A stretch of DNA of 64,000 nucleotides from Methanolobus mangrovi (GCF_031312535.1 NZ_CP133594.1:2275934-2339933); one strand, 5' to 3'. Shown: positions 8,829 through 17,688, numbered from the stretch's first letter. Made by a program: numbers and translations. Notes: generated from the letters alone by a model not told the origin.

Positions 8829-8997
8829 ATGCCTATGAATAAATTCAAAGTTGTAATAGAACATGATGAGAATGGTATTTATGTTGCTTGAGTGCCGGAA
8901 TTGACGGCATGCCATACTCAAGAGCAGACACTATATGAACTTGATAATCACGTAGAGAAGGAATAGATCTCTATCTCGAAGCGATTTCTGCAAAGTG
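8829..8997 (+). pseudogene. Decayed HicB-like antitoxin
   Basis: From ATG 8829 the frame reads MPMNKFKVVIEHDENGIYVA, a TGA stop, then VPELTACHTQEQTLYEL. This is the start of a HicB/UPF0150 antitoxin (consensus IYVAxVPELPGC). About 25 codons later another stop is met, while the +1 frame continues with GIDLYLEAISAK, the expected next block of the family. One nonsense codon and one frameshift are therefore visible. No HicA toxin partner was seen beside it. Confidence 0.7.
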
Positions 8998-9059
8998 AAC
9001 TCATCAAAAGCTGCACTTGACCGAATGCTGTTGATTTTGGAATTTCCCTCCTTGGTCAA

Positions 9060-9098
9060 AAAAGAAAATAAAAAAGTAAACGGTGGTTGAACCCACCA
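9060..9098 (-). terminator. Hairpin plus T-tract terminator of the binding-protein gene
   Basis: On the minus strand GGTGG-GTTCAA-CCACC (9082-9097) is followed by a T-rich run (GTTTACTTTTTTATTTTC), immediately after the stop of the binding-protein gene. It fits a factor-independent archaeal terminator. Confidence 0.55.
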
Positions 9099-9105
9099 TC
9101 ATTCA

Positions 9106-10368
9106 TTAAGCAAAAGTCAGTTCTTCGCCACGCATGATAACCATGTTATTCTTGTATGGCAGGAGTACTTTGCCGTAAAGTTCCCACTGGTAAGTTCCAT
9201 CTCCTTCACTGACGGTCCATATATCATAGTCCCAGTATTTTCGGTCTCCACTCTCGTCTAGAATTGTCCATCCGCTTACACCGTAGTATGTGTCTGTAAG
9301 TGTCTTCATTGCAAGATTTACACTCTCATCATTCTCCGGGATAGAATCGAGATCCACGAATGTAGCTATCCAGAGAGCATCGTATGCAGCCAATGCGTAG
9401 GACTCAGGCATTCTTCCAAGCTGTTCTTCAATTTCAGGTCCAACTGCCTGGTATATGTCATTAGCTCTCACGTATCCGTACATAGCTGCCTTGATGTTGG
9501 TTGTTGCAGCAAATGCGGCTGCATCCTCATTGGTGATCAGCTTGTTGTTGAGTGCTATACCATCGGTAGCATACCAGTCGACCTCTGAAAGACCCGGGTA
9601 ATTCTGAGCTAAAGCAAAGATATCTGTTACCTCTCCGTATGAACAAATAAGTACGGCAATGTTTTCATCTTCATATTCAGAAGTTGCAGCTATTACCTTT
9701 TCATTGAGTGATTCTACTTCTGCAGAAAAGTCTGTTGTTTCCGTATCGTATGTAACTCCCTCTATCATTGTGCCGCCAAGTTCCTCAAAATTCTCACCGA
9801 TCTCATCAACGAGTCCGTTGCCCCATACGTCATTTATGTAGATTGGGACCACAGCACCGTTTCCTTCTTCACTCATGAATGTAGCCAGAACCATTCCCTG
9901 TTTAGTGTCATCGGGTACAAGCCTGAACAGGTTATCTTCAGGAATAGCTAAAGAAGGGGCTGTTGATGCAGTACTCAGAAGAGTTATACCATTCTCATTC
10001 GCATAATCCAGCACTGCTTCTGCTTCATTGCTTGCCTGCGGGCCAATAACGATAGTTATTCCCATCTCATCAAGTTCCTTGAGTTTCTCCAGAGCAGTTT
10101 CAGGATCACTTTCTGTATCCTTTACAATCACTTCTACATTCTTTCCGGAACCAAGTCCTGAGAAATAACCGTTGATATCCTCGGTTGAAACTTCAATCGC
10201 TGCCTGGCTTGCTTCTCCGATAGATGCAAGATTTCCTGAAAGCGGTAAAAGTGCTCCTATGGTTAAATCTTCAGATTCACTGGTGGCTTTTTCAGTTGAT
10301 TCCGCACAACCAGACAATAGAATTGCTATAAGTAAAATTCCTATAAAAATGAATGTTGTTCTCTTCAT
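9106..10368 (-). CDS. Branched-chain amino acid-type ABC substrate-binding lipoprotein
   Basis: This is a type 1 periplasmic-binding-fold protein of the LivJ/LivK class, 420 residues from ATG 10368. The start gives a lipoprotein signal (MKRTTFIFIGILLIAILLSGC) with lipobox LLSGC. Family motifs follow: IGALLPLSGNLASIGEASQAA, VIGPQASNEAEAVLDYA, LFRLVPDDTKQGMVLA and ESYALAAYDALWIA. A longer frame upstream lacks a signal sequence. A TATA-like run at 10399-10412 on the minus strand suits this start. No Liv permease or ATPase genes lie nearby, so it is an orphan receptor here and its ligand cannot be told. Confidence 0.88.
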   Translation of the reverse strand: MKRTTFIFIGILLIAILLSGCAESTEKATSESEDLTIGALLPLSGNLASIGEASQAAIEVSTEDINGYFSGLGSGKNVEVIVKDTESDPETALEKLKELDEMGITIVIGPQASNEAEAVLDYANENGITLLSTASTAPSLAIPEDNLFRLVPDDTKQGMVLATFMSEEGNGAVVPIYINDVWGNGLVDEIGENFEELGGTMIEGVTYDTETTDFSAEVESLNEKVIAATSEYEDENIAVLICSYGEVTDIFALAQNYPGLSEVDWYATDGIALNNKLITNEDAAAFAATTNIKAAMYGYVRANDIYQAVGPEIEEQLGRMPESYALAAYDALWIATFVDLDSIPENDESVNLAMKTLTDTYYGVSGWTILDESGDRKYWDYDIWTVSEGDGTYQWELYGKVLLPYKNNMVIMRGEELTFA

Positions 10369-10490
10369 TTGATCACGGTAGGTCATATGCACAAACACAA
10401 TATATATATTTTGATAGTGTGCCAAATATTGGCATGACATCATCGATTTGCAGTGCTGGTTCATGCATCAAAACATTTATTTACTCTCTT

Positions 10491-10520
10491 CTCATAAATG
10501 AGATACTACTCAAATATGAG
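10491..10520 (+). promoter_or_regulatory. Tandem inverted-repeat operator, candidate RbkR site
   Basis: Two similar palindromes lie 18 bp apart just upstream of rbkR: CTCAT-AA-ATGAG (10491-10502) and CTCA-AATA-TGAG (10509-10520). Because rbkR encodes the archaeal riboflavin regulator, autoregulation through these boxes is a natural inference. The motif itself is seen; the protein-site pairing is not proven. Confidence 0.5.
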
Positions 10521-10537
10521 ATTGGAGTGGTAGGTCA

Positions 10538-11209
10538 ATGTACACAACAAAGTCCCTTAAAAAACTGGCATTGCTCGGTGCGATCGGGAAGCCTTTGAAG
10601 ATATCTTCAACAGAGTTCATGCACCACATATCCGCCAGTTCCAAGACTGCTGCAAGAGTGCTTAAACAGCTTGAAGAGGACGGTTACATTTCCAGAAAGC
10701 TTGTTGCCGGGGGACAGCTTGTCCAGCTTACCAATACCGGTATCGAGCTTCTCAAAAAAGAGTATGTTGATTACCAGCAGATATTCTGCAAAGATTACGC
10801 CGACCTTGAACTCTACGGACATGTCATAACAGGTCTTGGAGAAGGACAGTACTACATTGCAAAGGACGGATACATGTCCCAGTTCAGGGACAAACTCGAC
10901 TTCAAACCATTCCCCGGAACTCTCAATGTGAGACTCACGGACCAGAGTTCTCAGATGCGTGACAATATGGATTTCCTCCAGCCACTCATTATCCATGGTT
11001 TCAGCGATGGTGAGCGTAGTTTTGGCGGAGGGAAGTGCTATCCCATAGAGATAGAAGGCATAAAAGGTGCTGTCATCATACCCGACAGGACGCACTATCC
11101 GGCAGACCTCCTGGAAATAATCGCGCCTGTAAAACTGCGTGAGATGCTCGGGATAAGCGACGATGATGAAGTTAAAATCGTGGTGAAGAACCCTCAAAAA
11201 TGTAAGTGA
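10538..11209 (+). CDS. ribK: Bifunctional riboflavin regulator / CTP-dependent riboflavin kinase
   Basis: The N-terminal 85 residues form a winged helix (SKTAARVLKQLEEDGYISRK), and the C-terminal 135 residues are the archaeal CTP-dependent riboflavin kinase that makes FMN. Kinase signatures are GHVITGLGEGQYYIA, the FKPFPGTLNVRL motif, and the sequence around GERSFGGGKCYPIEI and PADLLEIIAPVKLRE. Fusions of this type are known as RbkR and repress riboflavin genes. ribB follows after 19 nt, supporting a riboflavin operon under self-control through the palindromes at 10491-10520. Confidence 0.92.
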   Translation: MYTTKSLKKLALLGAIGKPLKISSTEFMHHISASSKTAARVLKQLEEDGYISRKLVAGGQLVQLTNTGIELLKKEYVDYQQIFCKDYADLELYGHVITGLGEGQYYIAKDGYMSQFRDKLDFKPFPGTLNVRLTDQSSQMRDNMDFLQPLIIHGFSDGERSFGGGKCYPIEIEGIKGAVIIPDRTHYPADLLEIIAPVKLREMLGISDDDEVKIVVKNPQKCK

Positions 11210-11228
11210 TGATCGAGAACTGATTAGT

Positions 11229-11966
11229 GTGAGTGATAAAATGGATTCAGGTGCAAAAGAATACAGTAAGAATATACAGAAGGCAATCAAGGCTCTTCAG
11301 AACGGTGAGATGATCCTGCTTTTCGATCTTGAGGGACGTGAGGCTGAAACCGACTTCACCATTGCTGCAAATGCTGTTACACCCGCCGATGTAAGGTGGA
11401 TGCGCAAGGATGCAGGTGGACTCATCTGTGTTGCTCTTGACTCAGAAGCATCAGAGGAACTTGGTCTTCCTTTCATGGCTGACATAGTAAGGGAAGCCAA
11501 CCAGTGCAGCACAGCACTTCACAAGATAGTGGAAAAAGGCGGAGACCTCAAATACGATTCACGCTCCTCATTCTCAATATGGGTAAACCACAGGGACACA
11601 CGCACCGGAATTCCTGATAATGACCGTGCACTGACAATCAACAAACTTGGTGAGATTGTCGACAGGACTCTCAAAGGTGAAGAGGTCCATTTCGGCAGTG
11701 AATTCAGAACTCCCGGACATGTTGCAACCCTGCGTGCTGCAAAAGGACTTGTCCATGAGCGTATGGGTCAGACTGAACTTTCCATTGCTCTTGCAAAGAT
11801 AGCAGGTATAACCCCTGTAATGGTAGTTTGCGAGATGCTGGACGACGAAAATGGTAGGGCTCTTGCAAAAGGTGATGCAAAGCAGTATGGTAAAGACTAC
11901 GACCTTGTCTTTGTAGAAGGTGAAGAAGTCGTTGAGGCTTACGATATCTGGCTGAGTTCCCAGTAA
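11229..11966 (+). CDS. ribB: 3,4-dihydroxy-2-butanone 4-phosphate synthase
   Basis: RibB converts ribulose 5-phosphate to the four-carbon unit of riboflavin. The 245-residue protein shows the core motifs LFDLEGREAETDFTIAANAV, MRKDAGGLICVAL, a DTRTGIPDNDRALTI region and the C-terminal RAAKGLVHERMGQTELSIALAKIAG. The glutamates and aspartates of the metal site are present. The start is GTG 11229 after GTGATGATCGAG; ATG 11241 is an alternative four codons later. It is co-oriented with ribK. Confidence 0.95.
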   Translation: MSDKMDSGAKEYSKNIQKAIKALQNGEMILLFDLEGREAETDFTIAANAVTPADVRWMRKDAGGLICVALDSEASEELGLPFMADIVREANQCSTALHKIVEKGGDLKYDSRSSFSIWVNHRDTRTGIPDNDRALTINKLGEIVDRTLKGEEVHFGSEFRTPGHVATLRAAKGLVHERMGQTELSIALAKIAGITPVMVVCEMLDDENGRALAKGDAKQYGKDYDLVFVEGEEVVEAYDIWLSSQ

Positions 11967-12046
11967 CTCCCTTTTCGTTATTATTTTGAACCTTCTGTTC
12001 TCGGAAACACTAAAATACTGTAATGTATATCTAGTTACAATCCTGC

Positions 12047-12124
12047 GGGACTGTAGGGTAGCCTGGTCCATCCTGTTAGGCTGGGGGTCTAGCGACTGGA
12101 GTTCAAATCTCCGCAGTCCCACCA
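12047..12124 (+). tRNA. tRNA-Pro (GGG)
   Basis: The acceptor arms GGGACTG and CAGTCCC pair over 7 bp. The T arm TGGAG-TTCAAAT-CTCCG is intact, and the anticodon stem TTAGG/TCTAG holds the loop CTGGGGG with anticodon GGG at 12083-12085. Discriminator A and the 3' CCA are encoded (12121-12124). There is no intron. A TATA-like TGTATAT lies about 20 nt upstream. Confidence 0.93.
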
Positions 12125-12205
12125 TTTTCTGTTATTGATCTATGAGGTATTACACGTAGTGTTCTACTCCGTCATATATTTCAAAAAAATATTGGTTCGG
12201 AGTTT

Positions 12206-12613
12206 TCACGGCACCAATATCTCATCTATAGCGTGGATGATTCCATTGGTGCACTCAATATCCGCTTCGATTATCTTTGCGGTATCGACCTTTATTCCAT
12301 CCTTGACCGTGATTTTCAGTTTGTTCCCGCTAATGGTTTCAAGCTCTGTAAGTTCTGCAAGGTCTGAGGTGGTATATTTTCCTTCCACGATGTGATAGTT
12401 GATAATACCAAGAAGGTATCCGTGGTCATCAAAGGATTCATCAATGACTTCATCCGGGATTGGTTCAAAAGCCGACTCGACCGGTGCAAAAATAGTGTAT
12501 GGTCCTTCATTGCTGTATTTATTTATGAGTTTGAGTTTCTCTGCGGCTTTCAGGAGGGTTGGAAAAGATCCCTTCTCTTTTGCTGTTGCTATCAGGTTCT
12601 TCAGTTCAGTCAT
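12206..12613 (-). CDS. Fasciclin (FAS1) domain protein
   Basis: This is a single 135-residue FAS1 domain without a signal peptide, so probably cytosolic. H1 and H2 motifs are recognisable: GPYTIFAPVESAFEPIPDE near the middle and CTNGIIHAIDEIL at the C-terminus, with NYHIVEGKYT between. I chose ATG 12613 because GAGG lies 7 nt upstream; ATG 12637 would add eight residues without support. FAS1 proteins of this size are common in Methanosarcina; their role is unknown. Confidence 0.9.
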   Translation of the reverse strand: MTELKNLIATAKEKGSFPTLLKAAEKLKLINKYSNEGPYTIFAPVESAFEPIPDEVIDESFDDHGYLLGIINYHIVEGKYTTSDLAELTELETISGNKLKITVKDGIKVDTAKIIEADIECTNGIIHAIDEILVP

Positions 12614-12749
12614 TTTCAATCCTCTTGTTTCATTCACATATGTTCTTTATTATTCAAAAAAGGTTTGAACACATATATTCTTCCTGTGAATTATCTCAAT
12701 CGAAATAATTAATACTAAACCTTTCTAACTTCCATAAAGGTGGTTATCC

Positions 12750-13658
12750 ATAGCTCCGATAATAGTAGCAAAGAACCTGCAAAAATCATTCAAAGACCTT
12801 GTAGCTGTGAACAATATAAGTTTCAGTATTGATGAAGGTGAGATGTTCGGCTTCCTCGGTCCCAACGGGGCGGGCAAGACCACTACCATGCGGATGATAC
12901 AATGTGTTTCCCCGATAACAGCAGGTAAGCTGGATGTCATGGAAATGGATGTTACAATTCATCAGAGGGAAATAAAATCCTTTATGGGAGTTGTTCCACA
13001 GGAGAACAATCTTGACGGTGATTTTACGGTCTATGAGAACCTGTTGGTCTATTCCAGATACTTTGACATCCCGAAAGTAGAAGCGGAAATACGAATAGAG
13101 GAGTTGCTGGACTTTGTACATCTCCAGGAGAAGAGGGATGTCATGACAGAAAGCCTGTCAGGCGGAATGAAACGCAGGCTTGTTCTGGCAAGAGCACTTA
13201 TAAATCGTCCCCGGCTTTTGATACTCGATGAACCCACCGTCGGACTTGACCCGCAGGCACGCCATCTCATATGGGAAAAGCTACGCAGTCTCCAAAAGCA
13301 GGGAGTAACTATTGTTCTTACTTCTCATTACCTTGATGAGGTGGAAAAGCTCTGTGACAGGCTTGTGGTCATGGATAATGGAAAAATACTGGTTGAAGGC
13401 AGTCCTCGCGGAGTTATTGAGGAATTCATAGGTTCGGATATCATTGAGGCAGAACACAGCCAGCAACTTCTGGACTGTCTCATAAAAAAGGAAGCCAACT
13501 ACGAAATAATTGGTGATATTGTTCAGATTTACCCTGATAATGCCATAGAGCTATCGGAATATCTGCTCATGGAATGTTCTCTTTCAAAGATAAGCGCAAG
13601 GCCGGCAACACTTGAAGATGTGTTCCTGAAACTCACAGGCAGGAGGCTTCGGGAATGA
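12750..13658 (+). CDS. ABC-2 transporter ATP-binding protein
   Basis: The NatA/DrrA-type ATPase has Walker A GPNGAGKTT, Q-loop GVVPQENNL, signature LSGGMKRR, Walker B LLILDEPTVGLDP and the switch histidine in LTSHYLDE. The track start GTG 12807 would delete the first beta strand; the frame upstream reads IAPIIVAKNLQKSFKDLVAV, the normal N-terminus. The frame opens only at 12738 and contains no ATG, GTG or TTG there, but ATA 12750 lies 7 nt after AAGGTG. An ATA start is proposed (302 residues). It overlaps the permease gene by 4 nt (ATGA), so they form one exporter. Confidence 0.9.
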   Translation: MAPIIVAKNLQKSFKDLVAVNNISFSIDEGEMFGFLGPNGAGKTTTMRMIQCVSPITAGKLDVMEMDVTIHQREIKSFMGVVPQENNLDGDFTVYENLLVYSRYFDIPKVEAEIRIEELLDFVHLQEKRDVMTESLSGGMKRRLVLARALINRPRLLILDEPTVGLDPQARHLIWEKLRSLQKQGVTIVLTSHYLDEVEKLCDRLVVMDNGKILVEGSPRGVIEEFIGSDIIEAEHSQQLLDCLIKKEANYEIIGDIVQIYPDNAIELSEYLLMECSLSKISARPATLEDVFLKLTGRRLRE

Positions 13659-14446
13659 AAATGGTTGATTACTTCAGGATTCCGGGTATAAGTTCCAGGT
13701 CATATAAGGTCTGGCAGCGAAACAAGGATGTTTTTATGAAGGATGTGAAATTGAATTTTCTTCCTCCTTTCCTTGAGCCGATAATGTATCTGATTGCATT
13801 GGGTTTTGGTCTGGGAAAATTCATAGAGAGCATCGACGGTGTCCCGTATGCCAGATTCATAGCTCCTGCCCTGATAGCTGTTTCAGTCATGTATGCAGCA
13901 TTTTTTGAGTGCAGTTACAGTTCTTATGTAAGGATGTACTACCAGAAAACATTCGACGCTATCATCGCAACACCTTTGACGATAGAGGATGTGATCGCTG
14001 GTGAACTTCTGTGGGGAGCCACCAGGAGCATGATAAATGCAACAGTGATGATTCCAGTAATTGCTCTTTTCGGCTTGATCGACTTGAGATACTCACTTCT
14101 TATAATCCCGTTCGCATTCCTTGGCGGACTTTTATTTGCAGCCATAGGTATGTGTTTTACTGCGATAACTCCCAATATAATGTCACTCAGCTATCCTATT
14201 CTGTTATTCATAACTCCAATGTTCCTTTTCAGTGGCACATTCTTCCCATTAAGTGCTCTTCCGGTACCAGTGCAATATTTTGCCATTGCTTTTTTACCAC
14301 TGACACACATGGTGAACGTTATAAGGTCACTGGCTTTTGGAACACTTGCAACATCCATGGTGTTTGATATTGTATGGATTCTGCTTGCAAGTATAATTCT
14401 GCTGATACTTTCGATAAATCTCATGAAGAAAAGGCTGGTAATTTGA
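13655..14446 (+). CDS. ABC-2 type transporter permease
   Basis: This 263-residue membrane protein has about six transmembrane helices, the ABC-2 layout. It contains the family stretch YQKTFDAIIATPLTIEDVIAGELLWGA and a late LFSGTFFPLSALP loop, as in NodJ/DrrB permeases. The ATG overlaps the stop of the ATPase gene (ATGA), so the two are translationally coupled. The substrate cannot be told; drug, polysaccharide or lipid export are all possible. Confidence 0.9.
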   Translation: MKMVDYFRIPGISSRSYKVWQRNKDVFMKDVKLNFLPPFLEPIMYLIALGFGLGKFIESIDGVPYARFIAPALIAVSVMYAAFFECSYSSYVRMYYQKTFDAIIATPLTIEDVIAGELLWGATRSMINATVMIPVIALFGLIDLRYSLLIIPFAFLGGLLFAAIGMCFTAITPNIMSLSYPILLFITPMFLFSGTFFPLSALPVPVQYFAIAFLPLTHMVNVIRSLAFGTLATSMVFDIVWILLASIILLILSINLMKKRLVI

Positions 14447-14573
14447 ACAATCTAATGGATGAAAAGAAGGCTTATATCAAGTTTCAGGGTTCTGGGTGTA
14501 TTTATCTTATTATGTTATTATTATGGCATATGTAGCGATAGTTTGATAAAATAAATAATCAATTGGTGTAGCA

Positions 14574-15488
14574 ATGAAAAAACATTTGATTCTGGTATTG
14601 TGTCTTCTCGGGCTTGTCCTCTTTGCAGGTGGCTGCATCGATGAACTTGTGCCTATAGATGAAGAAGATGCTCAGCAGGTGATATCTGCATACGAGTTTG
14701 AGGTTTTCCTTAACGATAGTTATGCTGAAGAGGTTTTAATTCCTACTCATAGTTTCTATCTCTCTAAGAATGGGTCTGCAAAGGTCGTTTCAATAATTGA
14801 GAATGAATCAGTTATTGATATTATTCCTCTGGAAGATCTAAGCACTTCAGACAATGAGGTTGTAAGCAACATTGTTGTACTGGGTGATATCTCTAACAAA
14901 ACCAACGCAACACCGGAACAATTCACTGATTTTTCATTGATGGAAAACGGCTCTGATATCAATTATACTATTACAGAAGATGTCATTCGCGGGCAAAAAC
15001 ATGTGTTCATCACATTTGAAGAACCCATGACAGGTTTTGTAGCTTACACAATGGCAACACCACTCGGTCAGGATTTCATATACATTACAACTCCTCCGTC
15101 TGTAGTTCGTTTTGTTTTACCGGAGGGATATACTACCGGAAATTCACTCATAGGCAAGCCCAAACCTTCACCTGATGAATTTTATGTTGATACGGTAGGT
15201 CGTGAAAACCTTGTATGGCGTAATGAAGTGAAAACGACTGGTTTTCTGGGCATGCTGGGCAGATCTTCTCAGGAAGATACGGCAGATGTGGAGCCAGTAC
15301 CAAAACTCATAAGCGTTAAGTTCTACACGACATCAGCACCAAAAGGTCTGACTGTTGCTGCAACTATTCTTGGTTTAATTGCACTCTTTGTTATCTCCAG
15401 ATATCAACTTCAAAAGAAAAAACTGGAAATGATCCGCAGTAATATCGAGAAACAGGTAGTTGTTCCTAAAAAGAAAGGAAAGGACTAA
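14574..15488 (+). CDS. DUF5803-like lipoprotein with C-terminal membrane anchor
   Basis: The 304-residue protein begins with a lipoprotein signal (lipobox FAGGC, Cys near residue 21), followed by an extracellular beta-rich region of about 240 residues. A single transmembrane helix (GLTVAATILGLIALFVISRY) and a Lys-rich cytosolic tail close it. This layout fits the archaeal DUF5803 lipoproteins; that family name is from memory and moderately sure. GGTGTAGCA precedes the ATG. It ends 2 nt from the convergent metallo-hydrolase gene. Confidence 0.7.
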   Translation: MKKHLILVLCLLGLVLFAGGCIDELVPIDEEDAQQVISAYEFEVFLNDSYAEEVLIPTHSFYLSKNGSAKVVSIIENESVIDIIPLEDLSTSDNEVVSNIVVLGDISNKTNATPEQFTDFSLMENGSDINYTITEDVIRGQKHVFITFEEPMTGFVAYTMATPLGQDFIYITTPPSVVRFVLPEGYTTGNSLIGKPKPSPDEFYVDTVGRENLVWRNEVKTTGFLGMLGRSSQEDTADVEPVPKLISVKFYTTSAPKGLTVAATILGLIALFVISRYQLQKKKLEMIRSNIEKQVVVPKKKGKD

Positions 15489-15490
15489 AC

Positions 15491-16234
15491 TCAAAGGTAT
15501 TCAAAGACCATGCCATCATAGCCCAGGGGATATTCTTTGACCGCCTCATCATGAGGCTTGAAGAAATGGCTAAGGTGTGTGAATACTACTTTTTTAGCTT
15601 TAATTTCACAGGCTAGGTCCATAGCTTCTACGGTGTTCATGTGTTTTTTGACCTGTACTGTAGGCGGGACAATGGCATCGGCAATTAACAGGTCCGGCTC
15701 CATGATGGTCTCGATACTTTTCTCTGGAATGTCCCTCTGGGTATCTCCGGTGATGACCACTTTTGTATTTCCGTCCCGTACCATTACGCCTACCGACCTT
15801 TTCACAGGCGGATGTATGACTTCAAAAAGAGTGAATTCCAGACCAATAAGCTCAAAAGGTTCATACAGATTCCTTTCATTTTTTTTCGGGTGAAGGAACT
15901 GAAGGTAACCGAGAATATATTCGAGTGTTTCAGGCAGTCCGTAAACATCCACATTGTACTGGACCCTGTGGAATTCAGCAAAACCTGCAAAGTGGTCGTA
16001 ATGACCGTGAGTCCATATTACTCCGTCAATGTGTTTCGTATTTTGCCTGAGTAACTGGTATCGAAGATCGGGTCCTGTATCCACCAGCACACTACCTTCT
16101 GGTGACTCCACAAGGATTGCAAATCTGGTTCTCTGACTTTTACCGCCGTTATGAGCATCCTGGCATGTAGGACAATTACATCCAATAACAGGAGTGCCGG
16201 TAGCATCTCCTGTTCCAAGAATTGTTATCTTCAT
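15491..16234 (-). CDS. PhnP-like metallo-beta-lactamase-fold hydrolase
   Basis: The 247-residue protein has the di-zinc motif THGHYDHFAGF and ITGDTQ plus a late FTHLSHFF histidine. Its N-terminus carries TGTPVIGCNCPTCQDA, a cysteine cluster shared with PhnP-type phosphoribosyl cyclic phosphodiesterases. The reaction is probably phosphodiester hydrolysis; the true substrate in an archaeon without a phn operon is open. It is 18 nt downstream of the AAA ATPase gene on the same strand, so the two may be co-transcribed. Confidence 0.85.
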   Translation of the reverse strand: MKITILGTGDATGTPVIGCNCPTCQDAHNGGKSQRTRFAILVESPEGSVLVDTGPDLRYQLLRQNTKHIDGVIWTHGHYDHFAGFAEFHRVQYNVDVYGLPETLEYILGYLQFLHPKKNERNLYEPFELIGLEFTLFEVIHPPVKRSVGVMVRDGNTKVVITGDTQRDIPEKSIETIMEPDLLIADAIVPPTVQVKKHMNTVEAMDLACEIKAKKVVFTHLSHFFKPHDEAVKEYPLGYDGMVFEYL

Positions 16235-16252
16235 GAATTGTCCTGTACGTGC

Positions 16253-17524
16253 CTATTCTTCGTATTCATTGGTTTTGATAACTGCTCTTTCATCGAATGA
16301 TGCTACTGCATTGAGCATATCTTTCTCTGTAAGTTCGGTCCTCTCTGTAAGAAGCGCACTGAGTACAGCTTCACGGATGACCATACGCAGGTCCGAACCA
16401 CTATATCCGTGTGTCAGAGCTGCTATTTCTGCTGTATCAAAGTCACCTTTTATCTCTTTTGTGACAATATCAAGTATCTTTTTGCGCATTTCCGCGTCAG
16501 GCAGGGGGAATTTCATAATGTCATCAAAACGGCGCCATGCAGCAGAATCAAGCATCTTTGGGTGGTTTGTCGCTGCCAGAAGAAGCACTCCGTCTGTTGT
16601 GAGACTGATGTTATCAATGGCTTTGAGCAACGTATTCACAGCTCTCTTAAGTGCTGCATGTTCATCGGATGAACGTGTCTTTGCGACAAAATCAAATTCA
16701 TCAATAAAAAGTATACAAGGGCTTAATTTCTTGGCAAGTGCAAATACCCTGTCTATGTTCTTTGCAGTCTCTCCCAGGTACTGGTCGGTTATCATTGAGA
16801 GCCTGACCTCTACAAAGGGGGTGGAAAGGTGTTCTGACATTGCTTTTGCAAGTGATGTCTTTCCTGTTCCGGGAGGTCCGACCATGAGTATCTTGCCGAC
16901 ATCGTAAAGGCCAATATGTTTAAGGTAATCCCTGTACTTTATCGCCTTGACAATTTTCTTTGTTTCCTCTTCCTGTTCGGGTGTGAGGACAAAGTCTTCC
17001 ATGGTCTGGCGTATATCTTCCGGTGCGCTGATCTGTGCCAGCTTGAGCATCTCGGGGCCGCCATCTTCTTTTTCAATATCTGCGATCAGGGATTCTATCC
17101 ATTCCCTGTCAACTTCTTTTGGCCTTACTCTTGATTTTGCAGTGTTGTAGTCTGCACCTTCGGTCTTCTTTTTCTCAAAAAAGAATGCAAGAACGGGATT
17201 TTTCGATATTCTGTCCCTGTTTTCATCTTTTTTCTGAAACCATTCTGCTCCCACTTCAAGAGCTGTGACCTTTGCAGAAAAATCCATATCATCAATTGTG
17301 ATGAAAGGAAGTGATATTGATCTCTTATTTATTTTCTCAATATCGAATATCTTTTCTATATCAGCAACTGTAACCCTTATAGGCTTTAGAACTGTTTTGT
17401 GATCCCTGCTCCAGTAATATTTACGTATATCCTTGGGCAGATCACTCACATCCATCTCGGGATATTTGTTATATATTTGTGCTGTAAGTAGCAGTTCCAC
17501 AATATCGAGGGTTCTATCGGACAT
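16253..17524 (-). CDS. Single-domain AAA ATPase
   Basis: This is an AAA-family ATPase of about 423 residues with an N-terminal region of some 190 residues unlike known adaptors. The AAA core has Walker [11 protein letters not shown], Walker B CILFIDEFDF, sensor 1 LLAATNHP and an arginine-finger region AAWRRFDD, plus a C-terminal small domain (GYSGSDLRMVIREA). ATG 17524 is preferred because the AGGT box is 6 nt upstream of it; ATG 17530 is too close. Target and partner are unknown; a remodelling or protease-linked role is an inference. Confidence 0.88.
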   Translation of the reverse strand: MSDRTLDIVELLLTAQIYNKYPEMDVSDLPKDIRKYYWSRDHKTVLKPIRVTVADIEKIFDIEKINKRSISLPFITIDDMDFSAKVTALEVGAEWFQKKDENRDRISKNPVLAFFFEKKKTEGADYNTAKSRVRPKEVDREWIESLIADIEKEDGGPEMLKLAQISAPEDIRQTMEDFVLTPEQEEETKKIVKAIKYRDYLKHIGLYDVGKILMVGPPGTGKTSLAKAMSEHLSTPFVEVRLSMITDQYLGETAKNIDRVFALAKKLSPCILFIDEFDFVAKTRSSDEHAALKRAVNTLLKAIDNISLTTDGVLLLAATNHPKMLDSAAWRRFDDIMKFPLPDAEMRKKILDIVTKEIKGDFDTAEIAALTHGYSGSDLRMVIREAVLSALLTERTELTEKDMLNAVASFDERAVIKTNEYEE

Positions 17525-17688
17525 ATTCATACCTGATCAAATAATTTATTAATTGGAAGTTAACTATTCAGACATTACATATTATACATCTTTTTAGATA
17601 TATTTTTTGTATAGCTTCAAGAGTTATATTTTTCCCATCATATAAAAAAATCTGTGCATCTGATTTTGATATTAGCGATTATGGTGGT

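Noticed and set aside
9659-9841. 60-codon frame inside the binding-protein gene
   Set aside because: Antisense shadow with serine-rich low complexity.
10607-11290. 227-codon frame opposite ribK
   Set aside because: Antisense shadow of a clear kinase gene.
11574-12125. 183-codon minus frame across ribB end and tRNA-Pro
   Set aside because: It overlaps a conserved gene and the tRNA in antisense and lacks any domain.
16194-16907. 237-codon plus frame across two minus-strand genes
   Set aside because: Antisense shadow of the AAA ATPase gene; rich in Ser, no domain.
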